A DNA stretch of 48,069 nt from Planctomycetales bacterium. GTDB lineage: Bacteria > Planctomycetota > Planctomycetia > Pirellulales > Pirellulaceae. Below the pieces are notes generated by a model. The model ran no database searches and was not told the DNA's origin. It saw only the letters and a program-made list of their open reading frames with translations. Positions within the stretch are counted from its first letter, which is position 1. Every line of letters starts with the position of its first letter. The stretch is from positions 1 to 48,069 of the forward strand of contig JAGQOY010000029.1 in NCBI GenBank assembly GCA_020427005.1, in the 5' to 3' direction. This document shows positions 7,388 to 16,347 of this stretch, piece by piece. Position numbers and translations under genes: made by a program.

Positions 7388-8824
7388 TCAGGTAGTGGTC
7401 AATGGGCCCTTTACTGAAGACATCGTGCCGTACTTTTCGAGCAGTCTATAGAGTGAACGGCGGTTAATTCCCAACGCTTTTGCAGTCTGGGATTTATTGC
7501 CGTGATGCTGTTTGAGCACGCTAAGTACGTGGACCCGGTTAAGAGTATCTAAGTCGGTATTTCCTCCGACTACGGGTACATGTTCTACGATTTCGTTACA
7601 AAGAAGTTGAGCCGGCAAATCATCGATAGTGATCGTGCCCGTGTTCTGAGCCAATACTTTGGCCCTTTCCAAGGCATTCAATAGTTGGCGCACATTTCCA
7701 GGCCAATCATAGGCTTCAAAAACTCGCATCACGCCTTCGCCCATTTTCCAACCGGGTCCCAAAAAGTGCTCGGTCAGGACGCAGATGTCGCCATGGCGTT
7801 CACGGAGTGGTGGCAGGTTCAGACTCAACACATTGACGCGATAATATAAATCCTCACGAAATCGACCGGTCCGTACTTCATCGGCTAGATTCTTGTTCGT
7901 AGCGGCGATCAAGCGAACGCGTATGCGTCTTTCCTTAACTGATCCAACCCGGCGAATAACTCCATCTTCTAACACACGAAGTAGTTTGGCCTGTAATGAG
8001 CCAGCCAACTCACCGAACTCATCGATAAACAAAGTGCCGCCGTCGGCGATCTCGAAAAGCCCAGGTTTTGAAGCCACGGCACCGGTAAAAGCCCCTTTTT
8101 CGTGTCCGAATAACTCGCTTTCCAAAAGTGATTCCGGCAAAGCGGCACAGTTAATTACTACCAACGGTTTTTCGCGTAACGGACTATTGGCATGGATTGC
8201 TCGGGCTACCAACTCTTTGCCGGTCCCACTTTCTCCCTCAATTAATACGGGCTTGTCACTGGGAGCAATGCGCTCGATAAGGTGATTGATGCGCTTAATC
8301 GCATTCGACTCGCCCACCATGGCAGTTTTCGGTTGAGTGCGCTGTAGAACGTGTCGTAACTGAGTGTTTTCACGCATGAGTTGAGCTGTTCCGGCCGCCT
8401 TCTGAATGAGCCGATCGAGATCTGCCAAGCGAATCGGTTTGGTAACGTAATCCACAGCCCCTGCCTTTAAGGAGGCGACGGCCGTGGGAACAGTGGCTCC
8501 ACCGGTCAACATTATGACTTGCAAGCAGCTGTCGCTAATGCGGAGCTTTTCTAAGAGTTGGACGCCGTCCATTTCCGGCATGTGCACGTCAACGACCGCC
8601 ACATCAAATTGCTGTGCACCGGTAGCTTGGAGCGCTTCGTTTCCGCTAGCTACGGCATTAACTCGATAGCCGCGCTTAACGAAATACTGCTGAGCTGAAT
8701 CTCGAAAGTCCGGTTCGTCATCCACTAGTAATAGGTCTATTCCGGAGGTCAAATCTTCGCTCATCGTTGCATCCAATTCTTCACTTGTGGTTCCCCAAAA
8801 CCCTGGTGCCAATAAGCCTGACAT
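7388..8824 (-). CDS. NtrC-family sigma-54-dependent response regulator
   Basis: This is an enhancer-binding transcription activator of 478 residues, or 458 if the ATG at 8764 is used; neither start has a strong ribosome site. The receiver domain (about 30-145) has the acidic pair in VDDEPD, the phosphate-accepting Asp79 (VVDVHMPEMDG), Thr107 and Lys129. The AAA+ domain (about 168-400) has Walker A GESGTGKE (197-204), the sigma-54 contact loop GAFTGA (244-249), Walker B GTLFIDEFGEL and the arginine-rich RVRLIAATN segment. A Fis-type helix-turn-helix (SQTAKALGINRRSLYRLLEKYG) ends the protein. It should activate sigma-54 promoters when phosphorylated. The kinase gene just upstream (9085-10746) is its likely partner. 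Targets could be the cco genes, amt, or others. Confidence 0.95.
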   Translation of the reverse strand: MSGLLAPGFWGTTSEELDATMSEDLTSGIDLLLVDDEPDFRDSAQQYFVKRGYRVNAVASGNEALQATGAQQFDVAVVDVHMPEMDGVQLLEKLRISDSCLQVIMLTGGATVPTAVASLKAGAVDYVTKPIRLADLDRLIQKAAGTAQLMRENTQLRHVLQRTQPKTAMVGESNAIKRINHLIERIAPSDKPVLIEGESGTGKELVARAIHANSPLREKPLVVINCAALPESLLESELFGHEKGAFTGAVASKPGLFEIADGGTLFIDEFGELAGSLQAKLLRVLEDGVIRRVGSVKERRIRVRLIAATNKNLADEVRTGRFREDLYYRVNVLSLNLPPLRERHGDICVLTEHFLGPGWKMGEGVMRVFEAYDWPGNVRQLLNALERAKVLAQNTGTITIDDLPAQLLCNEIVEHVPVVGGNTDLDTLNRVHVLSVLKQHHGNKSQTAKALGINRRSLYRLLEKYGTMSSVKGPLTTT

Positions 8825-9084
8825 TACCGACAGTTTGACGAAATAACCAAACTACGGCCGGACCACAGACGCAACATATCGTGGCCTCTAACTAACTGAC
8901 GCAAGTGAAATGCCAAATAGCCAAGCGTCGCACTAGAATGCGCCCGGGAAATGGATTCTCCATGCTTTTTATGGAAAAAACGTTGGTTGACCCAAGAAAA
9001 AATGCGGTCCCTGGGGCTCGATTTTAGTCGAGATTTGATCACAAACGCTCAAAAGCGGGCGATTCCGCGCAGTTTGGGTCTCTG

Positions 9085-10746
9085 TTATTCTCCGCGTCGG
9101 TGATCGGGCTGGTCCTCCGGATTGAATGGAGATTCCGTTTTTGCCACAACCGGCAAGGTTACAACAGCACGCGTGCCACCTGGACTGGAGTATAAATCGA
9201 GACTTCCACCATGGGCCTCGACCAAGCGTCTTGCGATGGGCAAACCCAAACCGGAGCCCCTGGAACGGGTGGTGAAGAAGGGTTCAAACACGCGCTCTTG
9301 GTGAGCGGCGTCGATGCCAGGACCGGCATCGACGATTTCAATCTGTACGACCTGGGAGACCCGCTGCGACGAAAAGCCAAGTTGGACAAGGACGGGTGTA
9401 TCTTTGGGAGATACGACGAGCGCATTCTCAATCAAGTTTCTCAAAACTTGCTCTACGGCAAAAGGATCCACTTTTACCTGCGGCAGATCTTCAGGGGCTT
9501 GGATATCCAGTTGTCGGGATTGACAGATGCCAGCCTGCACCAAGTGTTGACAAGTCGTGGTGGCAATATCTCGTAGGCAACAGCGATGTAGTTCTAGGCG
9601 AACCGGTTTAGCAAATTGAAGTACCTCTTCGTATAGATGTAAGAGATGATCGTTGGCACGTTGGATCCGACCAACCAATTCAAGTGCTTCTGTTTGATCT
9701 CCTAACTCCAACGTTAGAGTCTCAAGCGCGGCTTGAGATCGCTGAAATGCATTACGACTTTCGTGTGCTAATCCAGCCATGGTCTGGCCAATGGCGGCCA
9801 AACGCTCTTGTTGCACGACACGTCGTTGAGCATCGAGAAGGTCAGTAATGTCGTGCCCCACTAACAAGTGAACATCTTTACGTCGCGAGGTAACGGGTTG
9901 GTCGTGCATGAGCGAAGTGTTTGTTCCAAACCAACGGATGGTGTGCACCTGACCATGTTTGCTGGTAACGCGTGTTAACCAAGGGCCAAAAACTTGCCCC
10001 ACGTCACCAGGCTCACTCCACAAGCCCTCCAACTGTGAAACATCTTCCTGTGAGATAAATTGATGAATTGAATCTATGTGTGCGGGCAATTCTACGGAGT
10101 CAGATATCAATCGTGCCAAGCACACGTTTTCACGGACAATTCTCCCAGAATCGTCGATGGCCATCACGATGGCCTGAGTTGTATCAATAATTGCTTCGTT
10201 GAACCCTTTCTCGCTCCGCAAGTAATTGGCAACCGACTCAGTATGGTAAGCATTTTGAATGATTGCCAAATCCAAGTCCATCAGTCTCGTGATGGCAGAG
10301 GCTGTGCGCTGGAACTCTTCTACAGGGCCCTGCCAGCTATTGGCCAGCCGCCTTACTAGCTGATCACGCAATCTGCTTAGAGAGACTGCCGTCCAAACCT
10401 GTGCCAAGCCAATGTTTACGTGTCGCCAGCCAACCAACCATCGCTGTTGAACGAACTCAAGATCGTATGTGCCTGCAAAGAGTTCCTCGAGCCACTTGCG
10501 CAATGTTTTTTTTAGTCGACAAACAGTTTGCGAACCACCTTTGATAACAGCTTGACATTCAGGATGTTTCAACACTTCAGTATAGAAATCATCTACTAGC
10601 TCGGGAACAAAAGTTTGAACGATACCCCATGCGGCAATACATAACTTTACATCGTCCGCAGAGAATCCTACGTATTCGGATAACTCCCGATACAGCTTAA
10701 GAAGTTCCTCAGCCGCAGGCATTAGGTCTTGATCGCAACTTTTCAT
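9085..10746 (-). CDS. Globin-coupled sensor histidine kinase (protoglobin-PAS-HisKA-HATPase)
   Basis: The 553-residue soluble kinase has no membrane segment. The N-terminal ~165 residues match the protoglobin/HemAT sensor globin pattern: VDDFYTEVLKHPE, LKKTLRKWLEELFAGTYD, then the proximal-histidine motif VGWRHVNIGL with His109; Tyr55 is the candidate distal B10 residue. A PAS-like domain follows (about 185-305). The HisKA phosphorylation site is His328 (GLAHESRN). The ATPase has N-box NLIENA (437-442), G1 DAGPG (473-477), an FEPFFTTR F-box and G2 GSGLGLP. The family binds haem and senses O2, CO or NO; that this protein does is inference. It follows the cbb3 genes on the same strand and precedes its probable NtrC-type partner by about 260 bases. 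Confidence 0.9.
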   Translation of the reverse strand: MKSCDQDLMPAAEELLKLYRELSEYVGFSADDVKLCIAAWGIVQTFVPELVDDFYTEVLKHPECQAVIKGGSQTVCRLKKTLRKWLEELFAGTYDLEFVQQRWLVGWRHVNIGLAQVWTAVSLSRLRDQLVRRLANSWQGPVEEFQRTASAITRLMDLDLAIIQNAYHTESVANYLRSEKGFNEAIIDTTQAIVMAIDDSGRIVRENVCLARLISDSVELPAHIDSIHQFISQEDVSQLEGLWSEPGDVGQVFGPWLTRVTSKHGQVHTIRWFGTNTSLMHDQPVTSRRKDVHLLVGHDITDLLDAQRRVVQQERLAAIGQTMAGLAHESRNAFQRSQAALETLTLELGDQTEALELVGRIQRANDHLLHLYEEVLQFAKPVRLELHRCCLRDIATTTCQHLVQAGICQSRQLDIQAPEDLPQVKVDPFAVEQVLRNLIENALVVSPKDTPVLVQLGFSSQRVSQVVQIEIVDAGPGIDAAHQERVFEPFFTTRSRGSGLGLPIARRLVEAHGGSLDLYSSPGGTRAVVTLPVVAKTESPFNPEDQPDHRRGE

Positions 10747-10812
10747 ACCGACCGAATAGCCTTAATTTGTGGCCGCATTCCACCAAGGCGTGCTAAATCT
10801 TTGCAAGTCTTC

Positions 10813-12054
10813 TTAGCTACTGGGCTCGTCCTCTTGCAGAACTGCCATGGATCTTACGAAGTTAACTAAGTGCCAAATCTCTTCAGGTGTCAAGGCAGCA
10901 GCTGGCATCGGTGTCGCTTCGATGCCTTCAGCAATGCGCCGATAAATTCGTTGCGAATCGGCACCCCCCCGGAATAATCCTTGCTGAAAGTCGCGGGGGA
11001 TGATCTTGCGAGGCGGTAGAGCTCCGCGAGCAATTAAAGGTATCAGAGCTGTTTCGTCTTCGGCATTACCGCCTGCTTGGCGAACCCATTCCTTAGTCCA
11101 GAGATCGTAATCATTGTTTTGACCGTCGCCACGTCCTTCCTTACCATGGCACTTAGTGCACGCAGCCTTTTCAGTGAGGAAGATTTCTCTGCCTTGCATA
11201 ACAGATTGTTTCAGCGGTGTATCGCCATCGGCCTGCAACTGTTCCAGCAATTCTGGGATCGTCGCTGGTACTGGAATGTCGCCGGGTTCAGGAATGTCTC
11301 GCACGCGTTCTGCGGCCTCAACCCAACTATCGGCGATTTCAGTGATGAGTTCTGATACGAGCTCTTCTTGGTCTGTGAATTCTGCTGAACCAGGTTGGTA
11401 CAAGTGTTCGCCGTTTTCAAAATCGACATTATCAGCTTCGAAAAGCAATGCACGTTCTGATTCACCTCTCAGCGAAAGGTAAATGACGTAATCGATCAAA
11501 GCCTCGATATCTTCATCAGTTAGTTCGGGAATTGCCTTCATGCTGGTCCCGTCAATCCCGTGCTTGATGGAGTAAAACAAATCCTCTCTTAAGGGTTTGG
11601 AGCCGGGAGCAGATGTCTTGAATTTAAACTTTCCAGCCCGGTAGTCTCGCGGATAAGGATCTAGCAAAGCGGCTGTGGGCCCTCTTCCGTTGCCTGTGAT
11701 ACCGTGGCAAGTGGCGCAGTGCTGGCGATAGACTCCATGTCCTTCAGCCACTGGACCGGCCGCTTTCTGCAGCCGTTCCATGGAAATCAGCGATGCAAAA
11801 TCGCTGTCGTTTAAAAATTCGGGAAGCTTTGGAGAATCGGGTGTGCCAAACATCTGATCAATGGCCAACTCTGTTTCTTCCAGCGCAGAGGCCATCGAAT
11901 ATCCGAATTCCATCTCCTGACCGTGTGCATACACCCAATTGGGCTCAAAGGTAGCTACGGGCTCAGTTTTGTTGCAACCCACCATCGGTAAAGTGGCTAG
12001 GAAAGCCAAGCTTCCAAACAGTGCACGCGGGTTCAGTTTTCGACGGATGTTCAT
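10813..12054 (-). CDS. Di-haem cytochrome c, predicted lipoprotein
   Basis: The 413-residue electron-transfer protein has a lipoprotein signal with lipobox LPMVGC (Cys27). Two cytochrome c domains each have one haem site: CATCH (113-117) and CTKCH (299-303). A distal methionine is plausible in DGTSMKAIPEL for domain 1 and in GIEATPMPAAALT for domain 2. An acidic linker of about 80 residues separates the domains. It lies 116 bases after ccoS on the same strand, so it may feed electrons to the cbb3 oxidase or replace part of CcoP, which here has only one haem. Its lipid anchor would place it on the outer face of the cytoplasmic membrane. The substrate and partner are inferred from position only. 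Confidence 0.9.
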   Translation of the reverse strand: MNIRRKLNPRALFGSLAFLATLPMVGCNKTEPVATFEPNWVYAHGQEMEFGYSMASALEETELAIDQMFGTPDSPKLPEFLNDSDFASLISMERLQKAAGPVAEGHGVYRQHCATCHGITGNGRGPTAALLDPYPRDYRAGKFKFKTSAPGSKPLREDLFYSIKHGIDGTSMKAIPELTDEDIEALIDYVIYLSLRGESERALLFEADNVDFENGEHLYQPGSAEFTDQEELVSELITEIADSWVEAAERVRDIPEPGDIPVPATIPELLEQLQADGDTPLKQSVMQGREIFLTEKAACTKCHGKEGRGDGQNNDYDLWTKEWVRQAGGNAEDETALIPLIARGALPPRKIIPRDFQQGLFRGGADSQRIYRRIAEGIEATPMPAAALTPEEIWHLVNFVRSMAVLQEDEPSS

Positions 12055-12170
12055 TGATTAACTTCCCATTCTTGTTTATCTAATCGACCGGTCTAGCCGT
12101 TTGTCTTGGCGGCTGCAGTCGGACCTGTTCCCTTTTATTTCGGATAGTACGTCCTGATTCCGACGGGGAA

Positions 12171-12329
12171 TCAATTTTCTCCCTTGGAGGGAATATCATC
12201 AATCAAAATTCTTACGGCAGGCGTTTCCAAATCATCGTATTGCCCTGCGGTTATACATCGTACACAGGCCACAAGTGCTGAGGCGCCGAGCAAAATGGCT
12301 GCTGGTAGAGCAATGTACAAAACGCTCAT
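12171..12329 (-). CDS. ccoS: cbb3-type oxidase assembly protein CcoS
   Basis: This 52-residue gene is easily missed because of its size. The product begins MSVLYIALPAAILLGASALV, a single membrane segment, then has the family signature GQYDDLETPAVRILIDD, matching CcoS. CcoS is needed for cofactor insertion (haem, copper) into cbb3 oxidase in the species studied. The start at 12329 is fixed by GGAGGTAACAC before the ATG. That ribosome site is formed by the last codons and stop of ccoI (GGG AGG TAA), so the two are tightly coupled. Confidence 0.9.
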   Translation of the reverse strand: MSVLYIALPAAILLGASALVACVRCITAGQYDDLETPAVRILIDDIPSKGEN

Positions 12330-12330
12330 G

Positions 12331-12339
12331 TGTTACCTC
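12331..12339 (-). promoter_or_regulatory. ccoS ribosome site embedded in the ccoI stop region
   Basis: On the minus strand GGAGGTAAC covers the final Arg codon and stop of ccoI and serves as the Shine-Dalgarno site for ccoS. It supports the very short gene call and co-translation. Confidence 0.8.
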
Positions 12340-14861
12340 CCAAAGGTGCGCGAAAGCAGTGTCATACCGAGCACAGTAATGGAACTGATTGGCATTAACA
12401 CCGCAGCGATCAGTGGAGTAATAAATCCTGCCACGGCCAAACCGACTGCTACCAAGTTATATCCTAACGATGCGGCAAAGCTGCGATAGATGACCCAATT
12501 GGTTAGCATCGAACCTTTGACCAACTGTTCGATACTCTTTAAATTACCTGAAGCAACAAAAACAGGAGCCGCTTGAAGACTAACTTCCACCGAACCTCGG
12601 ACCGCGACGCCAACATCCGCAGCAGCCAATGCAGCGGCGTCGTTCACGCCATCTCCAACCATGAGAACCGTTTTTTTGCTACCATTTCGACTCTGCTTAA
12701 CGTACGACAACTTGTCCTCTGGGGAAAGGCCACCGAGGCATCGGCTTTGATCTAGACCTAGAGATGCGCCCAATCGCCGCACGATTTGCGGATGATCTCC
12801 CGATAATATGCCAATTTGCCAACCTCGGTAGTTGAGGTATTCAAGGGTACTTTGAGCATCGCGGCGAGGTGGGTCTGCTAATCCCACAACCGCTTGTACC
12901 TGTCTCTCAACGCTGATCAAAAGCGGACTGTGGCCGCGCTCCACGAGGCTCTCTATCTCATGCAGCCAGTGTTCGTTGAGCGAACCGCAATGTTGTTCCA
13001 TGTAGTTTTGATTGCCAACATGAACCAGCCTGTTTCCGACCCGTCCTTCGACGCCTCCCTGCCCCACACCTAGCAACTCTGCGGTCCCTATATCCGTTTC
13101 CAATCTTTGGCTACGACACTCCAATTCGAGAGCCTCGGCGACTGGGTGTTGGCAATGGCGTTCAACGCAACCGGCCAACTGCAAGGCCTCCAACGAACCA
13201 AGGATCGACTGTACTCTCAATCGACCCTCCGTTAGAGTACCGGTCTTGTCAAACCAGGCGATGCCTGGATTTGATAAGTGTTGGAATACGCTTCCATCTC
13301 GTATTAGAATTCCCGACCTGGCGGCGCGTCCTAACGAGACCGCGATGGCAAGCGGCGTGGCCAGCGCTAGGGCACAAGGACAGGCGACAATCAAGAGACT
13401 CGTTGCATGCGAAGTGGCCACAACCCAACCCGCACTGACCCAGGCACCAAATGTTATCAATCCAAGTATCGTGACCGCCACCACGAACACTCCGCCAATG
13501 CGATCGGCTAGCTGGACTAGCGGAGTCTTCTCAACGGCGGCATTTTCTACTGCCTGCATGACCTTGCCAATGCGCGTGTCCCGCCCCAAGGCTTGAACAC
13601 GTACGCACAAAGAAGCAACTGTATTGGCGGCGCCAGCAGCGACAAATTCTCCGGTAGAAACAGCTACAGGTAGAGATTCACCGGTCAGCAGAGAAAGATC
13701 TAAGGCGGAATTGCCTGCAACAATAATACCATCAACGGGTACGGATTCCCCCGCGGCTACCTTTACAAGGTCTCCCACGGATAATTGGCTCACAAGCAGT
13801 TTGCACTCGGTTGCGTCGGAGTTAATGCGAGTGGCGTATTGTGGTGTAATGCGCAACATCAGATCAACGGCTTTAGATGCTCTTTGCTGCTGACGAAATT
13901 GGATCCAACGACCAATTAAGAGGAGAAATACGAGCGTGGACAGCGAATCGAAATAAGTTTGCCCTTGGCCCGAGAAACCACTAATAGTTCCAACTATCGA
14001 ACCTACACATAGGCCTAGAGCGATCGGTAAATCCATATGGGGTGTTCGGGCCTGCAAGGCTCCCCAGGCCCCACGAAAAAATGTCCGCCCAGGTCCCAAG
14101 ACGGAAGCCAATCCCAAAATTGTTCCCATACTAGTCAAAAAGAAACGATGTTCGGTCGCAACGCCGGTGAATTCTCCCGCATATAAGGCCACTGCAATCC
14201 ACATGGCATTGGCCGCAAGAAAACCAGCTACTGCAATTTGAACCAACTGCCGACGGTTTTCCTGTTGTAAGTGTCCCTGAACATGGTCCTTGATGGGGCT
14301 AAGTTGGTAGCCAAGCCTGTTTAGTAGGGCCGCGATGTCGCTGAGCTTTAGTAATGTCACATCAAAAACAAATCGAATTGTATGCTCAGCCATATTGACG
14401 CGAGCCATCTTCAGTCCGTCGATGCGTGCAGCGGCATTTTCAATCAACCAAGAACAGGCACCGCAATGCAACCCGTGAACGGCTAGTTGGCAAGTTACTA
14501 AACCAGCCTCTGTCTCGATGGGAGTTGATTCACCCAAAAATTCATGATCATCGAACTGTGCAAATCCCTGACTGCCATCAGTAACTTGCACAATGCCAGT
14601 ATGTTTTAGCTGTTGCCGTAACTGATAGTAGCTGTCCAGTCCCCATCCATGGATCAATTCATAAGCGCCCTGGCAACCCTTACAGCAAAAGATCGGTCCA
14701 GCATTTTCTTCCACCGAACACAGTGTCGGTGTCGCACAGTGGGTGCAGTTGCGTGTAATCAGTTGATTGGATTGAGTTTCAATCCGGTTGGGTAACGCGG
14801 ACTCTTCTGTTCGAGCAGAAGTGCTCTGAATGGTCGCCTCAGACGGTGGGACTGCCATCAC
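12333..14861 (-). CDS. ccoI: Copper-transporting P1B-type ATPase for cbb3 maturation (CcoI/FixI)
   Basis: The 842-residue membrane pump exports copper needed for assembly of the CuB site. The start is GTG at 14861 or the adjoining ATG at 14858. N-terminal zinc-ribbon-like cysteines (NCTHC, CCKGC, about 39-63) come before a heavy-metal domain with CGAC (133-136). Membrane segments follow. The actuator loop has TGES (about 393-396). The metal-binding CPC is at 494-496 (VACPCALALATP), the phosphorylated Asp538 in DKTGTLTEG, and the hinge in GDGVNDAAALAAADVG. The cysteine-rich head and cco context separate it from a detoxifying CopA. It starts five bases after the stop of the UreH_2-like gene and overlaps the ccoS ribosome site, so it belongs to the same operon. 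Confidence 0.95.
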   Translation of the reverse strand: MMAVPPSEATIQSTSARTEESALPNRIETQSNQLITRNCTHCATPTLCSVEENAGPIFCCKGCQGAYELIHGWGLDSYYQLRQQLKHTGIVQVTDGSQGFAQFDDHEFLGESTPIETEAGLVTCQLAVHGLHCGACSWLIENAAARIDGLKMARVNMAEHTIRFVFDVTLLKLSDIAALLNRLGYQLSPIKDHVQGHLQQENRRQLVQIAVAGFLAANAMWIAVALYAGEFTGVATEHRFFLTSMGTILGLASVLGPGRTFFRGAWGALQARTPHMDLPIALGLCVGSIVGTISGFSGQGQTYFDSLSTLVFLLLIGRWIQFRQQQRASKAVDLMLRITPQYATRINSDATECKLLVSQLSVGDLVKVAAGESVPVDGIIVAGNSALDLSLLTGESLPVAVSTGEFVAAGAANTVASLCVRVQALGRDTRIGKVMQAVENAAVEKTPLVQLADRIGGVFVVAVTILGLITFGAWVSAGWVVATSHATSLLIVACPCALALATPLAIAVSLGRAARSGILIRDGSVFQHLSNPGIAWFDKTGTLTEGRLRVQSILGSLEALQLAGCVERHCQHPVAEALELECRSQRLETDIGTAELLGVGQGGVEGRVGNRLVHVGNQNYMEQHCGSLNEHWLHEIESLVERGHSPLLISVERQVQAVVGLADPPRRDAQSTLEYLNYRGWQIGILSGDHPQIVRRLGASLGLDQSRCLGGLSPEDKLSYVKQSRNGSKKTVLMVGDGVNDAAALAAADVGVAVRGSVEVSLQAAPVFVASGNLKSIEQLVKGSMLTNWVIYRSFAASLGYNLVAVGLAVAGFITPLIAAVLMPISSITVLGMTLLSRTFGR

Positions 14862-14866
14862 GTTGG

Positions 14867-15712
14867 CTATTCTCCAGTCGCACAGTATGGACAGCAGGGT
14901 AAAGGAGCTGATATTAGATCTTGAAGTTCAGATTGCAACTGGGCAGCATCACTATCGGACTCATCAGAAGCTACCGTGGCAGCGACGTTTGGGTGATTTG
15001 GAAGTCGTATCTCAGTCAATGATTCGAGTTTTGCAAATCCTCGCCCAGTGGCTGTAAAGCTGCCTCCTAAAACCATGAACAGGGCGGCTAAGATCGGAAT
15101 GGCAGTACGAAATCGTGTCGCTGCCCACCCCATGCCGGATACCAAGCCAACGAGTGCAGGTACGGTACCAACCCAAAAGGCAAGCATCGTCGTGGCGGCC
15201 ATTTGCCAGCTACCAGTTCCAGCAGCAAACAGTGCAAACAAATACAGTAATCCACAAGGTAGAAGAGTTGTAAGCATTCCTACCACCAGACCCCGCACAG
15301 CTAACGGAAGCTGCAAGACGAAGGGGCGCAAGCGGACCAAAGTTGAGGCTACAAACGAAGGCTTGGAGCTGCGAACCTGTGGTGACGTCGAGCGTGTCAA
15401 TTGCCACAATCGAAACAGGCCGCCTGTGATCATGACCAAGCCAACCAAACGAGCCGCAACCAACTGAAATCCTAACGCCTGTCCTCCATAATCTATCGCT
15501 TGACCGATCAATCCCACTAAGATGCCCATGGAAATGTAAGTAATGAGTCGTCCGCCGTGGTAGGCCACCACGGCTAGCAACAACTTGGAATTGGCAGGCC
15601 GTTTGGCATCGCCTGCACCGGCTGCCCAGATGGCTAGGGGACCACACATGCCGACACAGTGCATGCTACTTAGCAGGCTGGCGGTGGCGACGGCAGTTAA
15701 TAACATCCACAT
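14867..15712 (-). CDS. UreH_2/TauE-SafE-like membrane protein in the cco operon
   Basis: The 281-residue polytopic protein has about six membrane segments. The first one ends in SSMHCVGMCGP, the cysteine pair typical of the DsbD-like/UreH_2 branch annotated as sulfite exporter TauE/SafE family. Genes of this branch are often found inside cbb3 assembly clusters between ccoH and ccoI, and a copper or thiol-redox role has been suggested; nothing in this sequence proves it. The C-terminal ~45 residues are acidic and end with a second pair, CCPYC, six residues before the end, which is less usual and might bind metal. No good ribosome site precedes the ATG at 15712. Confidence 0.85.
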   Translation of the reverse strand: MWMLLTAVATASLLSSMHCVGMCGPLAIWAAGAGDAKRPANSKLLLAVVAYHGGRLITYISMGILVGLIGQAIDYGGQALGFQLVAARLVGLVMITGGLFRLWQLTRSTSPQVRSSKPSFVASTLVRLRPFVLQLPLAVRGLVVGMLTTLLPCGLLYLFALFAAGTGSWQMAATTMLAFWVGTVPALVGLVSGMGWAATRFRTAIPILAALFMVLGGSFTATGRGFAKLESLTEIRLPNHPNVAATVASDESDSDAAQLQSELQDLISAPLPCCPYCATGE

Positions 15713-15779
15713 TAGACTGCAAACCGTTGATTACAAAGTGGTCAGAAACCGAGTAAGGGGCCGCTGCAAGGGTGTTGTA

Positions 15780-16346
15780 TCAAAAATCTGCGACTTCAAT
15801 TTCACGCGAGATCGAAGCGATCCCTTCATCACCTTCCATTTGGACCTGCAGCTGCCAAGTACCTGCTTGTGTAAGTTCGGTACGGGTAGCGTAAACACCA
15901 GGCTGAGCTTCTTGCATCGAAAGCTGGTAGACCTTAGCGCCGCGAGCATGGTGATAAACTTGCGCAAATAGATTGAGCTTCTCTACAGGCTGACCATGGC
16001 GATCGACAATCGAGACTTCCAATGTCCTTTGCCCCGATTCAATTGGTCCAACTAATGAATTCACCGACCAACCCAGTCGGTCGGTTAGCTGTCGAGACCG
16101 CCGAGTAACATCCCAATCCAGTGCTGACTGATGATAGTTTGGAACAACTGCCATAGACGGGTCACCGACAGCAATATAAACCGTGCCAATTCCAATCAAC
16201 ACTTGCAGGCCTAAAAGTCCAACAATCAATGTCACCCAAAAACGCCTTGCTTTGCGTTCGGCAATCGCCAACGCTTCTGCAGATTCTGGTTTTGGCTCAT
16301 TTGTAGGCTGCAAAGAAATTTCGCCCGTCACTGAAAGTGTATTCAC
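15780..16346 (-). CDS. ccoH: FixH/CcoH-type cbb3 assembly protein
   Basis: This is a small membrane protein of the FixH family, needed for cbb3 stability or copper delivery. I prefer the GTG at 16346, one base after the ccoG stop codon (TGA C GTG), giving 188 residues. A TTG at 16376 would overlap ccoG by 29 bases. One membrane segment (about 35-55, FWVTLIVGLLGLQVLIGIGTVYIAV) leads into the FixH ectodomain. There VVPNYHQSALDWD matches the family's YY..G..YD-like motif near the membrane, and the rest is a beta-rich fold (VSIVDRHGQPV...GTWQLQVQMEGD). The position between ccoG and ccoI supports the call more than any single motif. Confidence 0.85.
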   Translation of the reverse strand: MNTLSVTGEISLQPTNEPKPESAEALAIAERKARRFWVTLIVGLLGLQVLIGIGTVYIAVGDPSMAVVPNYHQSALDWDVTRRSRQLTDRLGWSVNSLVGPIESGQRTLEVSIVDRHGQPVEKLNLFAQVYHHARGAKVYQLSMQEAQPGVYATRTELTQAGTWQLQVQMEGDEGIASISREIEVADF

Positions 16347-16347
16347 G

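Noticed and set aside
8824..9042. 72-residue minus-strand frame between kinase and response regulator
   Set aside because: No ribosome site, no membrane or domain pattern, and basic random-looking composition; better read as the leader of the regulator gene.
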